Source: Saccharolobus shibatae B12 (GTDB lineage Archaea > Thermoproteota > Thermoprotei_A > Sulfolobales > Sulfolobaceae). From it: a stretch of 64,000 nt of DNA. This document shows, one piece after another, positions 45,482-54,154 of this stretch. The notes below the pieces were generated by a model, which was not told the DNA's origin, searched no databases, and saw only the letters and a program-made list of their open reading frames with translations. A program made the translations under genes and the position numbers. Positions within the stretch are counted from its first letter, which is position 1. Every line of letters begins with the position of its first letter. The DNA lies in the NCBI RefSeq assembly GCF_019175345.1, contig NZ_CP077717.1, positions 1,216,001-1,280,000 of the forward strand. The letters run 5' to 3'.

Positions 45482-46221
45482 TTAACAATAATCATTTAAT
45501 TTTCCTAAATAATCACTTACTCCTCTCCTCTCTGCTTCCTCTTTCAAATAATTAAAATCTAATTTGCTATGTTGTGCACAATATACTAATACAGCCTTTA
45601 TTTTATCTTCGCTACTTTCCCAAAACTTCCACGCTTCTAGATACGTTAAAATTACCTCCTCTGGTGGGATAATATATATTTTATAGCCGTCTATATAAAT
45701 CGACAGAGGCTGTTTCTTTAAAGAATATACAGTCCCAACAATGTCAATGCCCTTATCTGAGATCTCTCTTATTTTAGGCAAAAATATCCTAAGTCCTTTA
45801 TCTGAGATCTCAGAAAGAACTAGCCTAACTATTTCAGCTCCTTGTCCCTCAACGATTATGTCAACATCCCCCGTCCTATATCCCCTCCCAGAATAGAATT
45901 CTGCTGCGAAACCACCTACTATTATTAATCTGCCTAAATTTCTCTGTTCTAAAAGCGTATTTAAGATCGCTAGAAATTTAAGAAATCGATCCGTCTCACT
46001 ACCCTTTAATTCGCTTATTCTCGAATATAACTCCCTAAGCAGCCAGTCTTGTAATATATTACCTCACCTTCAAACTTAAGGCAGTCTAATTCCTCTAATA
46101 ACATTATATTTTCCTCAGATAATTTAGCTAACCTCTTAAGTGCGTTATCCCCCATTTTATTTTTCCTATATCTAGGTCTCTCCTCTAATAGCCTTATTAA
46201 CGTAATCCTATCCGAACTCAT
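45482..46221 (-). pseudogene. Nucleotidyltransferase-like protein with a frameshift
   Basis: Starts SSDRITLIRLLEERPRYRKN (ATG 46221), reads to FEGEVIYY at about 46050, and then the continuing homologous frame (LQDWLLRELYSRISELK ... IIVGGFAAEFYSGRGYRTGDVDIIVEG ... TYLEAWKFWE) is the next one; the first frame stops at 46015. GGFAAEFYSGRGYRTGDVDII is a clear pol-beta nucleotidyltransferase motif. One indel near 46050 explains it. Divergent from the fragment at 46259. Confidence 0.7.
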
Positions 46222-46258
46222 TATCAGATAATTTGATATTTCAAAATTATATAGCTTT

Positions 46259-46370
46259 ATGATTGAGGAATATAAATTCATAGACGACTCTGGCTATTTG
46301 GGAAATGTAGGCCAATATTATGTTTTAGTCGCAGTTATAAGTGAAAATGAAAGAGATATTAATATAGCTT
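46259..46370 (+). pseudogene. DUF3800-like protein, N-terminal fragment
   Basis: ATG then IEEYKFIDDSGYLGNVGQYYVLVAVISENERD. The FIDDSG start is characteristic of DUF3800 (RNase H-like fold). Cut off by repeat R and the IS110 fragment. Confidence 0.6.
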
Positions 46371-46400
46371 TTTCATAATAGGCACTACATGCTAACGCCT
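46368..46400 (+). repeat. Repeat R, half, interrupted by IS110
   Basis: CTTTTTCATAATAGGCACTACATGCTAACGCCT, after which intact R copies continue CTAACARACC; here the IS110 left end follows at the CT. Confidence 0.6.
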
Positions 46401-46562
46401 CTTATATAAAACATATTAATCAGATCTGCGTAATACAGATCTGACTGGGTGAGGCCTTTACGCCTCTTTGGCTCAAAGTTCGGCTGTCAGCTTGGCCCGC
46501 CTCCAAACCGGAAGTTGGGCTTGAAGCCCGAATAAAACATAAGGGTATATTTGGAGACCCAT
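46401..46562 (+). mobile_element. IS110 left end with a diverged leader RNA
   Basis: CT-TATATAAAACATATTA, the CAGATCTG hairpin, then a leader in which the target loop reads TTACGCCTCTTTGG (46457-46470) and GGCTGTCAGCTTGG (46482-46495), while the donor part (ACCGGAAGTTGGG, ATAAAACATAAGGG) equals ISC1190. Only the first bases of the recombinase gene remain (TTTGGAGACC). Confidence 0.8.
46425..46555 (+). ncRNA. Relic bridge RNA with an alternative target guide
   Basis: Guide TACGCCTCT (46459-46467) equals the bases left of the insertion (AACGCCTCT, 46394-46402) over eight positions. CTGTCAG (46484-46490) is the complement, with one mismatch, of CTAACAG, the bases that follow CT in intact repeat R (best seen at 35.2 kb). 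Whether it is still transcribed is unknown. Confidence 0.65.
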
Positions 46563-46646
46563 TCATCTGTATAACTAAACCATTAGATACTAATGAGTGA
46601 AGAGACGCACCATTTACATAAGTAATGGAGACTATACTCAATTTTA

Positions 46647-47022
46647 ATGGAAAGGTTCCCTATACCGGAAGCTATTAAGAAAAAGACTGTATTCTTGAAT
46701 CTTGAGGACTCTAAGGTTATTGAAAAGGAAGTTGAAAAAGCATTAGTCGAGTTTTTGCATGATGGAGACGTAGTCTTCTCCCCAATATCATTTGATAGTC
46801 ACCCAGATCACGCCAAAAATAGGTAACAGAGAAGTTGTATCCAATGACTTACTTTTACTTAATATGGGGTTCTATGCAAACTAATTGGAGAGAGGTTAGG
46901 TTTGATATTAGAAAGTATAGGGAGCTCAAGATTAGGCTATAAATGAGTATAAAAGCAAAATTGGTGATCTCCAATTGTATAGATTCACTGGAGACTATGA
47001 GGTTTTTCGGATGAAAGTTTAA
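46647..47022 (+). pseudogene. PIG-L (LmbE) deacetylase remnant
   Basis: First frame: RFPIPEAIKKKTVF ... LHDGDVVFSPISFDSHPDHAKNR-stop, with the conserved HPDH. After a one-base shift: EKLYPMTYFYLIWGS, a stop, then EYKSKIGDLQLYRFTGDYEVFRM. These are the middle and C-terminal parts of GlcNAc-PI de-N-acetylase-like enzymes; the N-terminal HPDDE part is missing. An intact family member is at 60410. Confidence 0.65.
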
Positions 47023-47047
47023 ATTGCGGAATGCGAGGTCTTAATAT

Positions 47048-47506
47048 ATGGCAGATGATATAGTGTATAGGACTTTAGGGGAGTTATTAAGCAATTACGT
47101 TAAAACTTTACTAGAGAAGAGTGGTCAAGGAAAGAGGTTGAGTGAGCAGGAGTACTTGATTTTAATGAATTATTATAATAGTAAGAACATGGATTACGTA
47201 TTTACAGAGTTGAGAAATATTAGGAACGAGTTGAGAGGAATTATGGAAATTATAGATAGGAAATCTAAAGAGGCCATGGATTACGCTGATAAGAGCAGAA
47301 AGGAGGCCATGGAGTATGCTGAGAAAAATAAGAAGGAGATAATAGATTACGTAGATAAGACTAAGAAAGAAATGTTGGATTATGTGGATAAGCGGTTTGA
47401 GTCAGTGGATAAGAGATTTGAGGCAATTGATAAGAGATTTGATGATCTAAACAAGAGAATTGACGATTTAAGGGAATTGATTTTAATGTTGGCTAAGAAG
47501 ACATAA
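47048..47506 (+). CDS. Coiled-coil hypothetical protein
   Basis: 152 residues. Residues 1-60 are helical and unknown; residues 75-145 form a long coiled coil with KSKEAMDYADKSRKEAMEYAEK and KRFESVDKRFEAIDKRFDDL repeats of 7 and 11. Such small coiled-coil genes are multicopy in Sulfolobus, sometimes with an endonuclease-like domain, which is absent here. Ends just before TnpB element C, which did not damage it. Confidence 0.7.
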   Translation: MADDIVYRTLGELLSNYVKTLLEKSGQGKRLSEQEYLILMNYYNSKNMDYVFTELRNIRNELRGIMEIIDRKSKEAMDYADKSRKEAMEYAEKNKKEIIDYVDKTKKEMLDYVDKRFESVDKRFEAIDKRFDDLNKRIDDLRELILMLAKKT

Positions 47507-47514
47507 CACTATAT

Positions 47515-47660
47515 GTGAGCTACTCCCTCCTGAAGGAGGAAGCTTCCTGCTTCACAACTCCACCTTGCCAGTACGAGAGTACTGGTAGAGGGTGAAGCTC
47601 CACAGGCACTAAGGGCAGCTCCCACCCCGACCTACGTAAGATATTTAGAGAAGCATTATA
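47515..47660 (-). ncRNA. Candidate omega RNA of TnpB copy C
   Basis: Right-end region overlapping the tnpB 3' end. The flank that would serve as guide reads ATATAGTGTTATGTCTTC. The variable stem here is CTACCAGTACTCTCGTACTGG, which changes between copies while keeping pairing. Confidence 0.45.
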
Positions 47661-48749
47661 GTCACGGTCAGCTATCCAACCGCACTTAGGACAAGTAAAG
47701 ACACGGTCAGCTAAAGTCAGATCTTCCTTCACATATCCACATCTAGCACACGTCCTTGACGTGTTTGACGGATTAACTAACACAAATTTCTTTCCATACT
47801 TCCCTATCTGATATTTGATTATATCCCTTAGCTCACCAAACGATACGTCATGTAACCTCATCCTAAGCTTTCTGAGAGACTTACCAACCAGTTGTTTAAC
47901 ATTAATATCCTCCATTACCACAACATCGTAATTCATCGATAGATACTTCCCTATCTTCATGTACATATCCCTCTTCAAATTAGCAAGATGTTCATATGCC
48001 TTAGCTAACTTAACCTTGGCTTTAAACCAATTCTTGGAAAGGAACTCCTTCCTAGACAATTCCTTGTGCAAATGCTTAATCTTACGGAGTGCCTTCTCGT
48101 AAAACTTGAAGTTGGGTAAATATTCACCATCTGAAGTTGTTAGAAGCTTTCCAACACCAACATCTATTGCCACTACCTTGCTCGTTTCCGGGGCTTGCCG
48201 GAACACATGGTCTTCTACTACAAATGATATGTATACTCTTTCAGACTTCGTTAGCTTAACTACCACCCTCTTTACCTTGTCCAAGGGAAAGTCTCTATGG
48301 ACAATGACCTTGAAGATGCCTAAGTGGGACAAACTTAGCACAAGCAGTTTCTTTTTATTCTTTCTACTTCCAGTCCTTATTTCTCTAACGGATAGTATTT
48401 TCCAACCACTTTGAGGATAGACAAGAGAATACCACTTGTGGATTTTCTTTTCCTTAGGAAAACGTGCTAATTCTTGGAAGAACCTCTGTCTTGCTTCATA
48501 AAAACGATTTGCTATTTCTTGTACCACTTGTGAATGGAGTTGTTTGTACTCCTTGTCTTGTTTTCTCAAGTCTAGGGCTAATTGTCTTAACTCTGTTTGT
48601 GTTAGACCTTTTCCATCTCTTTGGTAGAAGTAGATGTCTGCCCATCGTAACGTGTTGTATATCTCACATGCTAACTTCAACCGGGCTTTTAACGCCCTCA
48701 AGGTTTGCTCGTCAGTGTAAGCCCTAAAACGAAACGTTACGATGGACAT
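47520..48749 (-). CDS. tnpB: TnpB RNA-guided nuclease, copy C
   Basis: 409 residues with all RuvC and zinc-finger residues; relative to B it has [23 protein letters not shown] and CARCGYV. Full length. Confidence 0.95.
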   Translation of the reverse strand: MSIVTFRFRAYTDEQTLRALKARLKLACEIYNTLRWADIYFYQRDGKGLTQTELRQLALDLRKQDKEYKQLHSQVVQEIANRFYEARQRFFQELARFPKEKKIHKWYSLVYPQSGWKILSVREIRTGSRKNKKKLLVLSLSHLGIFKVIVHRDFPLDKVKRVVVKLTKSERVYISFVVEDHVFRQAPETSKVVAIDVGVGKLLTTSDGEYLPNFKFYEKALRKIKHLHKELSRKEFLSKNWFKAKVKLAKAYEHLANLKRDMYMKIGKYLSMNYDVVVMEDINVKQLVGKSLRKLRMRLHDVSFGELRDIIKYQIGKYGKKFVLVNPSNTSRTCARCGYVKEDLTLADRVFTCPKCGWIADRDYNASLNILRRSGWELPLVPVELHPLPVLSYWQGGVVKQEASSFRRE

Positions 48750-48933
48750 TGAAAAAAGTTAACATTTCGCGTTAAAAAACTTAACTACAAAGGGGACTAT
48801 CCATCTCCACCTTAAAAGGTGAGGTTTTCCGTCCCCTTTGAACCCCTTATTTTTATAACTCCTATTAGCGAAATAATACCATAAATAACACTGACTAAAA
48901 CAAGATAAGGCTTAATCTAGTAAATAGGTTTTA

Positions 48934-48971
48934 AACTTCTGGGGGTAAAAGTAACTTCTGGGGGCAGAAGT
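48934..48971 (+). promoter_or_regulatory. Tandem 19-bp quasi-palindromic repeats on the ATPase start codon
   Basis: AACTTCTGGGGGTAAAAGT followed immediately by AACTTCTGGGGGCAGAAGT. Each unit is ACTTCT-centre-AGAAGT-like, and the second covers the first two bases of the GTG start at 48970. A likely operator pair. Confidence 0.6.
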
Positions 48972-50049
48972 GCTTTTCGATCCAGCACCAAAGGATAAAA
49001 GAGAGGACTTCTTTGATAGAGAAGAAGAAATAGAGGAACTTAAATTACTCTCATCTCCTATAACGTTAATTTTAGGTTTGAGAAGGACTGGAAAATCATC
49101 ATTAATTAAAATAGCACTCAATGAATTAAATAGACCTTTCATCTACCTCGATATGAGGAAATTCGAAGAGAAAAGGAGTATTAATTATAGGGAGCTCTTG
49201 ATAGAGATGGAAAGAGAGATAAATAAATTATCATCGAAATTCTCCCAACTTATAGAGTTCCTTAAGAGAATAGAAGGAGTAAGTATTATGGGTAATCAGA
49301 TAAGATTTAAATGGCAGGGAAATGATAGACTTTCATTCACAAGTTTACTTGAAGCATTAAACGATTTCAATAAGGATTTAATATTCGTAATAGATGAAGC
49401 CCAAGAACTCATAAAACTAAGGGGAATAGATCTACTACCACCTTTAGCTTATGCATTTGATAATTTAAAAATCAAAATCGTACTAAGTGGTTCGGAGATG
49501 GGATTATTATATCGTTTCTTAAGAATTGAAGATCCTAGTTCTCCCCTCTTTGGGAGAGCTTTCTTAAAGATAGAGTTAAAACCATTTAGTAGAGAAGAGG
49601 CTATAGAGTTCTTAAAGAGAGGTTTCTCACAAATTAACATAAATTTCACGGAATATGACAAAGTTTATGAAGAAATAGGAGGAATTCCAGGATGGTTAAC
49701 GTATTTCGGCTATACATATTCTCGAACTAGAGATTTAAGGAAAAGTCTAGATGAGACCTTCAGTTTTGCTAAACGCTTAATAATACATGAATTTGAGAAC
49801 TTTTTAGCAGATAAGGGTGAGGCTAGAAAAAGGTACTTAAATATCATGAGAACTGTAAGTGTGAGTTGCTCATCTTGGAGTAAAATTAAGCGTGAATTGG
49901 AAGCGATGGAGGGAATTACCATAAGTGATTCCGTAATATATAATTACCTAAAACACTTACTCGATTCCTCATGGACAGTTAAAAACGATGACGTTTATTG
50001 TCCGTCAGAGCCGTTAATAAGAAAAACTTTCGAAACATTGAATTCTTAA
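48970..50049 (+). CDS. Archaeal ATPase (AAA/STAND type)
   Basis: 359 residues, GTG start chosen because LFDPAPKDKREDFFDREEEIEEL is the standard N-terminus of this family. Walker A GLRRTGKSSL (about residues 36-45), Walker B LIFVIDEAQEL, sensor KIVLSGSEMGLL, then PLFGRAFLKIEL and the GGIPGWLTYFGY block, and a C-terminal winged helix. Typically a self-contained regulator or immunity-like NTPase; role unknown. Confidence 0.88.
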   Translation: MLFDPAPKDKREDFFDREEEIEELKLLSSPITLILGLRRTGKSSLIKIALNELNRPFIYLDMRKFEEKRSINYRELLIEMEREINKLSSKFSQLIEFLKRIEGVSIMGNQIRFKWQGNDRLSFTSLLEALNDFNKDLIFVIDEAQELIKLRGIDLLPPLAYAFDNLKIKIVLSGSEMGLLYRFLRIEDPSSPLFGRAFLKIELKPFSREEAIEFLKRGFSQININFTEYDKVYEEIGGIPGWLTYFGYTYSRTRDLRKSLDETFSFAKRLIIHEFENFLADKGEARKRYLNIMRTVSVSCSSWSKIKRELEAMEGITISDSVIYNYLKHLLDSSWTVKNDDVYCPSEPLIRKTFETLNS

Positions 50050-50097
50050 AATTATTTCTGAAATTAATAATTGAACATCTAAAGAGGCTCTCATAAA

Positions 50098-50150
50098 CTT
50101 TTTCGCAAAGGAGGCGCTACATGTTCCGCCTCTAACAAACCTACTGGGAT
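50098..50150 (+). repeat. Repeat R, diverged copy
   Basis: CTTTTTCGCAAAGGAGGCGC...CCGCCTCTAACAAACC. Followed about 55 bases later by CGGTAGACGCAAAACC, which looks like a decayed ISH3 terminal repeat. Confidence 0.5.
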
Positions 50151-50404
50151 AACGAGTCCAGCACATCACCCACATCAACGTCCTCAACATTAACGTCCTT
50201 CCCCCTAGCGGTAGACGCAAAACCTATTTTCAGAAATGATCCATTTCGAGATATCATAAAAATTAAGCAATTAAAGTTTATAACTGTCCCACAATTAGCT
50301 AAAATTTAAAGTAAAAATCTCACTAGATACTCCAATATTTATGTATTACTTAAGAAGAAGTACTATAATTCATATTATTCTCCTCATATTTTCTCGTAGA
50401 TGTT

Positions 50405-51662
50405 GTGCGATTCATGTTTCCATTGCGAATTGTAATATTCTCTACGAATTAGGATAATTCAATGAAGAAATTATTGTGTATATTTCTGGTAAAGCGAGAA
50501 GAATAAGGGATACCGTAATATTATTACAGTGATGAGAAAACAAGTTAATAGATTATAGTTGTTAGCTATGGTTCGGGCGATCTGTAGTATCCTCCAAGGG
50601 GAGTGAAACTTACCGAACCTCCTCCTTTCCAAGAGAGAGTTGAAGGATTCGATCAAGTTGTTGGATTTGAGCCACTTCCAGAGCTTCTTGCTGGCTTTGA
50701 GGTAGCTCAGAAGCGTTGGGCAGGACTCGGGTCTGATCTCTCCGTTTTCAGCTGAGGAGATGATCGCGTTCAAGGCCTCCCTTTCCTCCTTAGTCTTGCA
50801 TCGTTTGAGGTGGACCAAGCAGCCCTGCCTCGCCACATGAAGCTCAGCAAGGGAGATCACCCTGTCCAAGGCCTTAATCCCATCAGCTACTATAAGAATG
50901 AAGCTCGACTTCTTCCAGACCTCAACCAAGAGCCTCCAATAAGCCATGGCGTCCTCCTCTACGCTTAAGATTATGTCCAGAACGGCCCTCTTGCCTTCCT
51001 CTGTCACGTCAATCGCCGAGAGAATGACTCCCCTTCCCCCTTTGAGCTTCACGTACTTCCCGTCAACTATTATATACTTGAACTCACCGCTCGCTTCGAT
51101 CTGAGGCATCCAGAGCTTGGCGTTCAACTTACCTCCCTTAACCGAATAGACTAACATCAGAGCCGCGAAGACCTTTCTCCCCTCCTTAAGCAGGGTCTCT
51201 TCAACCTTGGTCTTCACCCTTCCCTTATCCCCGTAAAGTACAAGTAGCTTCACCGAGATCCACTCCAACTCGTACTTAACCTCCCTCCCAACCATCACTG
51301 TACGAAAGCCCTTGAGGAACTTGCATCTCGCGTAACCCTTCCTCCTTATCTCCTTACCTCTTTGGTGCTTTGGGCTAGTCTTCTCAGCCTCCTCCAAGGC
51401 CATTCTCTCGATCTCCTTGACCGATTTGTTTAATAGTGCGTTTTCCGGAAGTATATTGGGGACTAGTGTGAGGTTTTGTCCGAGCTCCTTCACGGCCTCA
51501 CTTAGTGGAGTACCGTAGAGGGCTTTCTCGTCGATAGTTATGAGTTCCATGATATTGCCTCACGCTCGTCCCTTATTAGTGTTACCGAAAATGTAGAATC
51601 AATTATTCTTATCTAGTTTTAGAGAAACAAATTGAAATCGCTATGGATCCGTGAATCGCCCA
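50405..51662 (-). mobile_element. IS256-type element
   Basis: Ends: GTGCGATTCATGTTTCCATT at 50405 and, reversed, GGGCGATTCACGGATCCATA ending at about 51661, imperfect inverted repeats of about 28 bases continuing GCGAATTGTAA / GCGATTTCAATT. One complete transposase gene between. Length about 1.26 kb; the ISC1332 group is the nearest I know of. No target duplication seen. Confidence 0.75.
50471..51550 (-). CDS. IS256-family (mutator-type) transposase
   Basis: 359 residues. Catalytic triad: YIIVDGKYVKLKGG (first Asp), FILIVADGIKALD (second Asp), and NNLIESFNSLLERRRFG, the IE-x-x-N-x-x-x-x-x-R-R Glu characteristic of IS256. Appears intact; a truncated sister is at 62773. Confidence 0.9.
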   Translation of the reverse strand: MELITIDEKALYGTPLSEAVKELGQNLTLVPNILPENALLNKSVKEIERMALEEAEKTSPKHQRGKEIRRKGYARCKFLKGFRTVMVGREVKYELEWISVKLLVLYGDKGRVKTKVEETLLKEGRKVFAALMLVYSVKGGKLNAKLWMPQIEASGEFKYIIVDGKYVKLKGGRGVILSAIDVTEEGKRAVLDIILSVEEDAMAYWRLLVEVWKKSSFILIVADGIKALDRVISLAELHVARQGCLVHLKRCKTKEEREALNAIISSAENGEIRPESCPTLLSYLKASKKLWKWLKSNNLIESFNSLLERRRFGKFHSPWRILQIARTIANNYNLLTCFLITVIILRYPLFFSLYQKYTQ

Positions 51663-51755
51663 GGATGAGAGTGTGTGATCCCTTAAGAGGTGTGCCCGTG
51701 GAATTAGAAGCAACTAAAAGTAAGGAAAGATTACCACGGGTAAACACCATAATAT
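51663..51755 (+). repeat. Fragment of the 300-bp repeat element
   Basis: Contains GTGTGATCCCTTAAGAGG and CCCGTGGAATTAGAAGC...TACCACGGGTAAACACC, the stem end of the elements at 5193 and 18208 in the opposite orientation. It overlaps the open frame leading into the protease gene but is not part of it. Confidence 0.6.
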
Positions 51756-51799
51756 TCTATGTCAAAGGTTTTTTAAATAATCATGCTAAAATTATGATT

Positions 51800-52162
51800 A
51801 TGGGTTTAATTTACATTGATGGGATAGTGAAAAATGAGCTAGGAGAAAGTGAGAAAGTTAGATTCTTGATTGATTCTGGCGCTTATTATACTGTTTTAAA
51901 GAAGGAAGTATGGCAAAAATTGGGCCTAAAGGAGATTTCTCGCATATCATTAATCTTAGCTGATGGGACAACTATAGAAAGGGGAGTTTCTGAAGCCATA
52001 ATAGAATTACCACCTCATGGTGAAAGACACTCACCAGTAATCTTAGGTGAGAGTGAGGATGAGAATTTATTAGGAGTGGTAACTCTCGAAATTTTTGGGT
52101 TAATCCTAGACCCCTTAAAGAGGGAGATAAGACAAGGGAGAATAATAATGAAAAAAGAATAA
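51800..52162 (+). CDS. Retropepsin-like clan AA aspartic protease
   Basis: 120 residues from ATG 51800 (an ATG six bases earlier is possible). LIYIDGIVKNELGESEKVRFLIDSGAYYTVL holds the D-S-G-A catalytic motif, LKEISRISLILADGTTIERGV the flap, and NLLGVVTLEIFGLILDPLK the second hydrophobic-G motif. Functions as a dimer like retroviral proteases; substrates unknown. Confidence 0.85.
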   Translation: MGLIYIDGIVKNELGESEKVRFLIDSGAYYTVLKKEVWQKLGLKEISRISLILADGTTIERGVSEAIIELPPHGERHSPVILGESEDENLLGVVTLEIFGLILDPLKREIRQGRIIMKKE

Positions 52163-52304
52163 AACTTGGTTAGAATTCAACTTCCATAATTTATTGCTTA
52201 ACATCTTAAATGTATAAATTTTAACAAATTAAACAAAAATTTCAGTTATTTATTATATTTAATTTTTTTCATGTTAGAATCCATATTCCTCATATGAATC
52301 CTTA

Positions 52305-52321
52305 TGTGAGCTACCCCGCCC
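52305..52321 (+). repeat. Relic right end of an IS605-type element
   Basis: GTGAGCTACCCCGCCCT combines the terminus of the TnpB elements (GTGAGCTAC) with the hairpin half of the 355-bp element (CCCCGCCCT). It interrupts the beginning of the nuclease-like gene that follows. Confidence 0.5.
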
Positions 52322-52814
52322 TACCGAGTCTACACTAAGAGACGCCTTTTATGCTGATATAGTTGAGTATCTAAAAGAGGAAAACATTGACAATATAACA
52401 ATCCCAGAAACGGTGTTGCCTACTAATCAAAGGCCCGATTTAGTAAACTATATTTGTAGAAATAACCGATGCAGTCCATTTCTAATAATAGAATTTAAAA
52501 AGTCGAATTCTGGTAGAATTGGTAGAGCAATTTATCAAGCTTCAAGATATTCTAAAACTATAAATCCTAGATACACCATAACCATTTTCTTGGGTAGTTT
52601 TTTTATCGTACTGCACATAACTGACAATGTTAGTAATGAAAGTGTTTTTAAAATGATTTTATCATCTACAAACTTTACTACACCTAATAATTTTAAGAAT
52701 CTTGCTCTAGATCTATCTAAGTGTAATGATTTCATAGATTGCTTCGGGGAATTCTATGAGAAGGCCATTTCAACTTTTGATCCTTTATCATATGAAAACC
52801 ACCCTAGATCTGAA
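52322..52814 (+). pseudogene. Two-domain PD-(D/E)xK nuclease-like protein, first part
   Basis: In frame from about 52323: RDAFYADIVEYLKEE ... NQRPDLVNYICRNN ... FLIIEFKKSNSGR. The P-D-x(n)-E-x-K arrangement with Gln further on (YQASRYSK) is that of restriction-endonuclease-like (type I HsdR N-terminal) folds. 5' end lost to a relic element; at 52814 it is cut by TnpB element D. Joined directly to 54155 it continues in frame into a second, similar domain. Confidence 0.7.
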
Positions 52815-52960
52815 GTGAGCTACTCCCTCCTGAAGGAGGAAGCTTCCTGCTTCACAACCCCACCTTGCCAGTACTGAAGTACTGGTAGAGGGTGAAGCTC
52901 CACAGGCACTAAGGGTAGCTCCCACCCCGACCTACGCAAGATATTTAAAGAAGCATTATA
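52815..52960 (-). ncRNA. Candidate omega RNA of TnpB copy D
   Basis: Right-end region with stem CTACCAGTACTTCAGTACTGG and the terminal CTTCCTCCTTCAGGAGGGAG hairpin; the flank that would be the guide reads TTCAGATCTAGGGTGG. Together with TTAT this specifies the empty host gene. Confidence 0.45.
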
Positions 52961-54049
52961 GTCACGGTCAGCTACCCAACCGCACTTAGGACAAGTAAAG
53001 ATACGGTCAGCTAAAGTCAGATCTTCCTTCACATATCCACATCTAGCACACGTCCTTGACGTGTTTAACGGATTAACTAACACAAATTTCTTTCCATACT
53101 TCCCTATCTGATATTTGATTATATCCCTTAGCTCACCAAACGATACGTCATGTAACCTCATCCTAAGCTTTCTGAGAGACTTACCAACCAGTTGTTTAAC
53201 ATTAATATCCTCCATTACCACAACATCGTAATTCATCGATAGGTACTTCCCTATCTTCATGTACAAATCCCTCTTCAAATTAGCAAGATGTTCATATGCC
53301 TTAGCTAACTTAACCTTGGCTTTAAACCAATTCTTGGAAAGGAACTCCTTCCTACACAATTCCTTGTGCAAATGCTTAATCTTACGGAGTGCCTTCTCGT
53401 AAAACTTGAAGTTGGGTAAATATTCACCATCTGAAGTTGTTAGAAGCTTTCCAACACCAACATCTATTGCCACTACCTTGCTCGTTTCCGGGGCTTGCCG
53501 GAACACATGGTCTTCTACTACAAATGATATGTATACTCTTTCAGACTTCGTTAGCTTAACTACCACCCTCTTTACCTTGTCCAAGGGAAAGTCTCTATGG
53601 ACAATGACCTTGAAGATGCCTAAGTGGGACAAACTTAGCACAAGCAGTTTCTTTTTATTCTTTCTACTTCCAGTCCTTATTTCTCTAACGGATAGTATTT
53701 TCCAACCACTTTGAGGATAGACAAGAGAATACCACTTGTGGATTTTCTTTTCCTTAGGAAAACGTGCTAATTCTTGGAAGAACCTCTGTCTTGCTTCATA
53801 AAAACGATTTGCTATTTCTTGTACCACTTGTGAATGGAGTTGTTTGTACTCCTTGTCTTGTTTTCTCAAGTCTAGGGCTAATTGTCTTAACTCTGTTTGT
53901 GTTAGACCTTTTCCATCTCTTTGGTAGAAGTAGATGTCTGCCCATCGTAACGTGTTGTATATCTCACATGCTAACTTCAACCGGGCTTTTAACGCCCTCA
54001 AGGTTTGCTTGTCAGTGAAGGCACGAAAACGAAACGTTACGATGGACAT
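52820..54049 (-). CDS. tnpB: TnpB RNA-guided nuclease, copy D
   Basis: 409 residues, closest to copy C, with small differences ([36 protein letters not shown]). Catalytic Asp/Glu/Asp and four cysteines intact. Confidence 0.95.
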   Translation of the reverse strand: MSIVTFRFRAFTDKQTLRALKARLKLACEIYNTLRWADIYFYQRDGKGLTQTELRQLALDLRKQDKEYKQLHSQVVQEIANRFYEARQRFFQELARFPKEKKIHKWYSLVYPQSGWKILSVREIRTGSRKNKKKLLVLSLSHLGIFKVIVHRDFPLDKVKRVVVKLTKSERVYISFVVEDHVFRQAPETSKVVAIDVGVGKLLTTSDGEYLPNFKFYEKALRKIKHLHKELCRKEFLSKNWFKAKVKLAKAYEHLANLKRDLYMKIGKYLSMNYDVVVMEDINVKQLVGKSLRKLRMRLHDVSFGELRDIIKYQIGKYGKKFVLVNPLNTSRTCARCGYVKEDLTLADRIFTCPKCGWVADRDYNASLNILRRSGWELPLVPVELHPLPVLQYWQGGVVKQEASSFRRE

Positions 54050-54154
54050 TGAAAAAAGTTAACATTTCGCGTTAAAAAACTTAACTACAAAGGGGACTAT
54101 CCATCTCCACCTTAAAAGGTGAGGTTTTCCGTCCCCTTTGAACCCCTTATTTTT

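Larger units (their letters stand above)
47515..48854 (-). mobile_element. TnpB-only IS605-type element, copy C, 1340 bp
   Basis: After TTAT (ATAA at 48855-48858) on the minus strand to AGCTCAC at 47515. Same hairpins as copy B. Inserted in an intergenic region behind the coiled-coil gene. Confidence 0.9.
52815..54154 (-). mobile_element. TnpB-only IS605-type element, copy D, 1340 bp
   Basis: After TTAT on the minus strand (ATAA at 54155-54158) to AGCTCAC at 52815. The ends are confirmed by restoration of the host reading frame. Same hairpins and length as copies A-C. Confidence 0.92.

Noticed and set aside
48106-48414. Plus-strand frames antisense to tnpB (also 28518, 38876, 39111, 53406)
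   Set aside because: They recur only because tnpB does; no independent start signals or family resemblance.
28391-54154. TnpB copies as Cas12-type CRISPR effectors
   Set aside because: No CRISPR array or cas1/cas2 is present and the proteins are standard 409-residue TnpB in elements with transposon ends.
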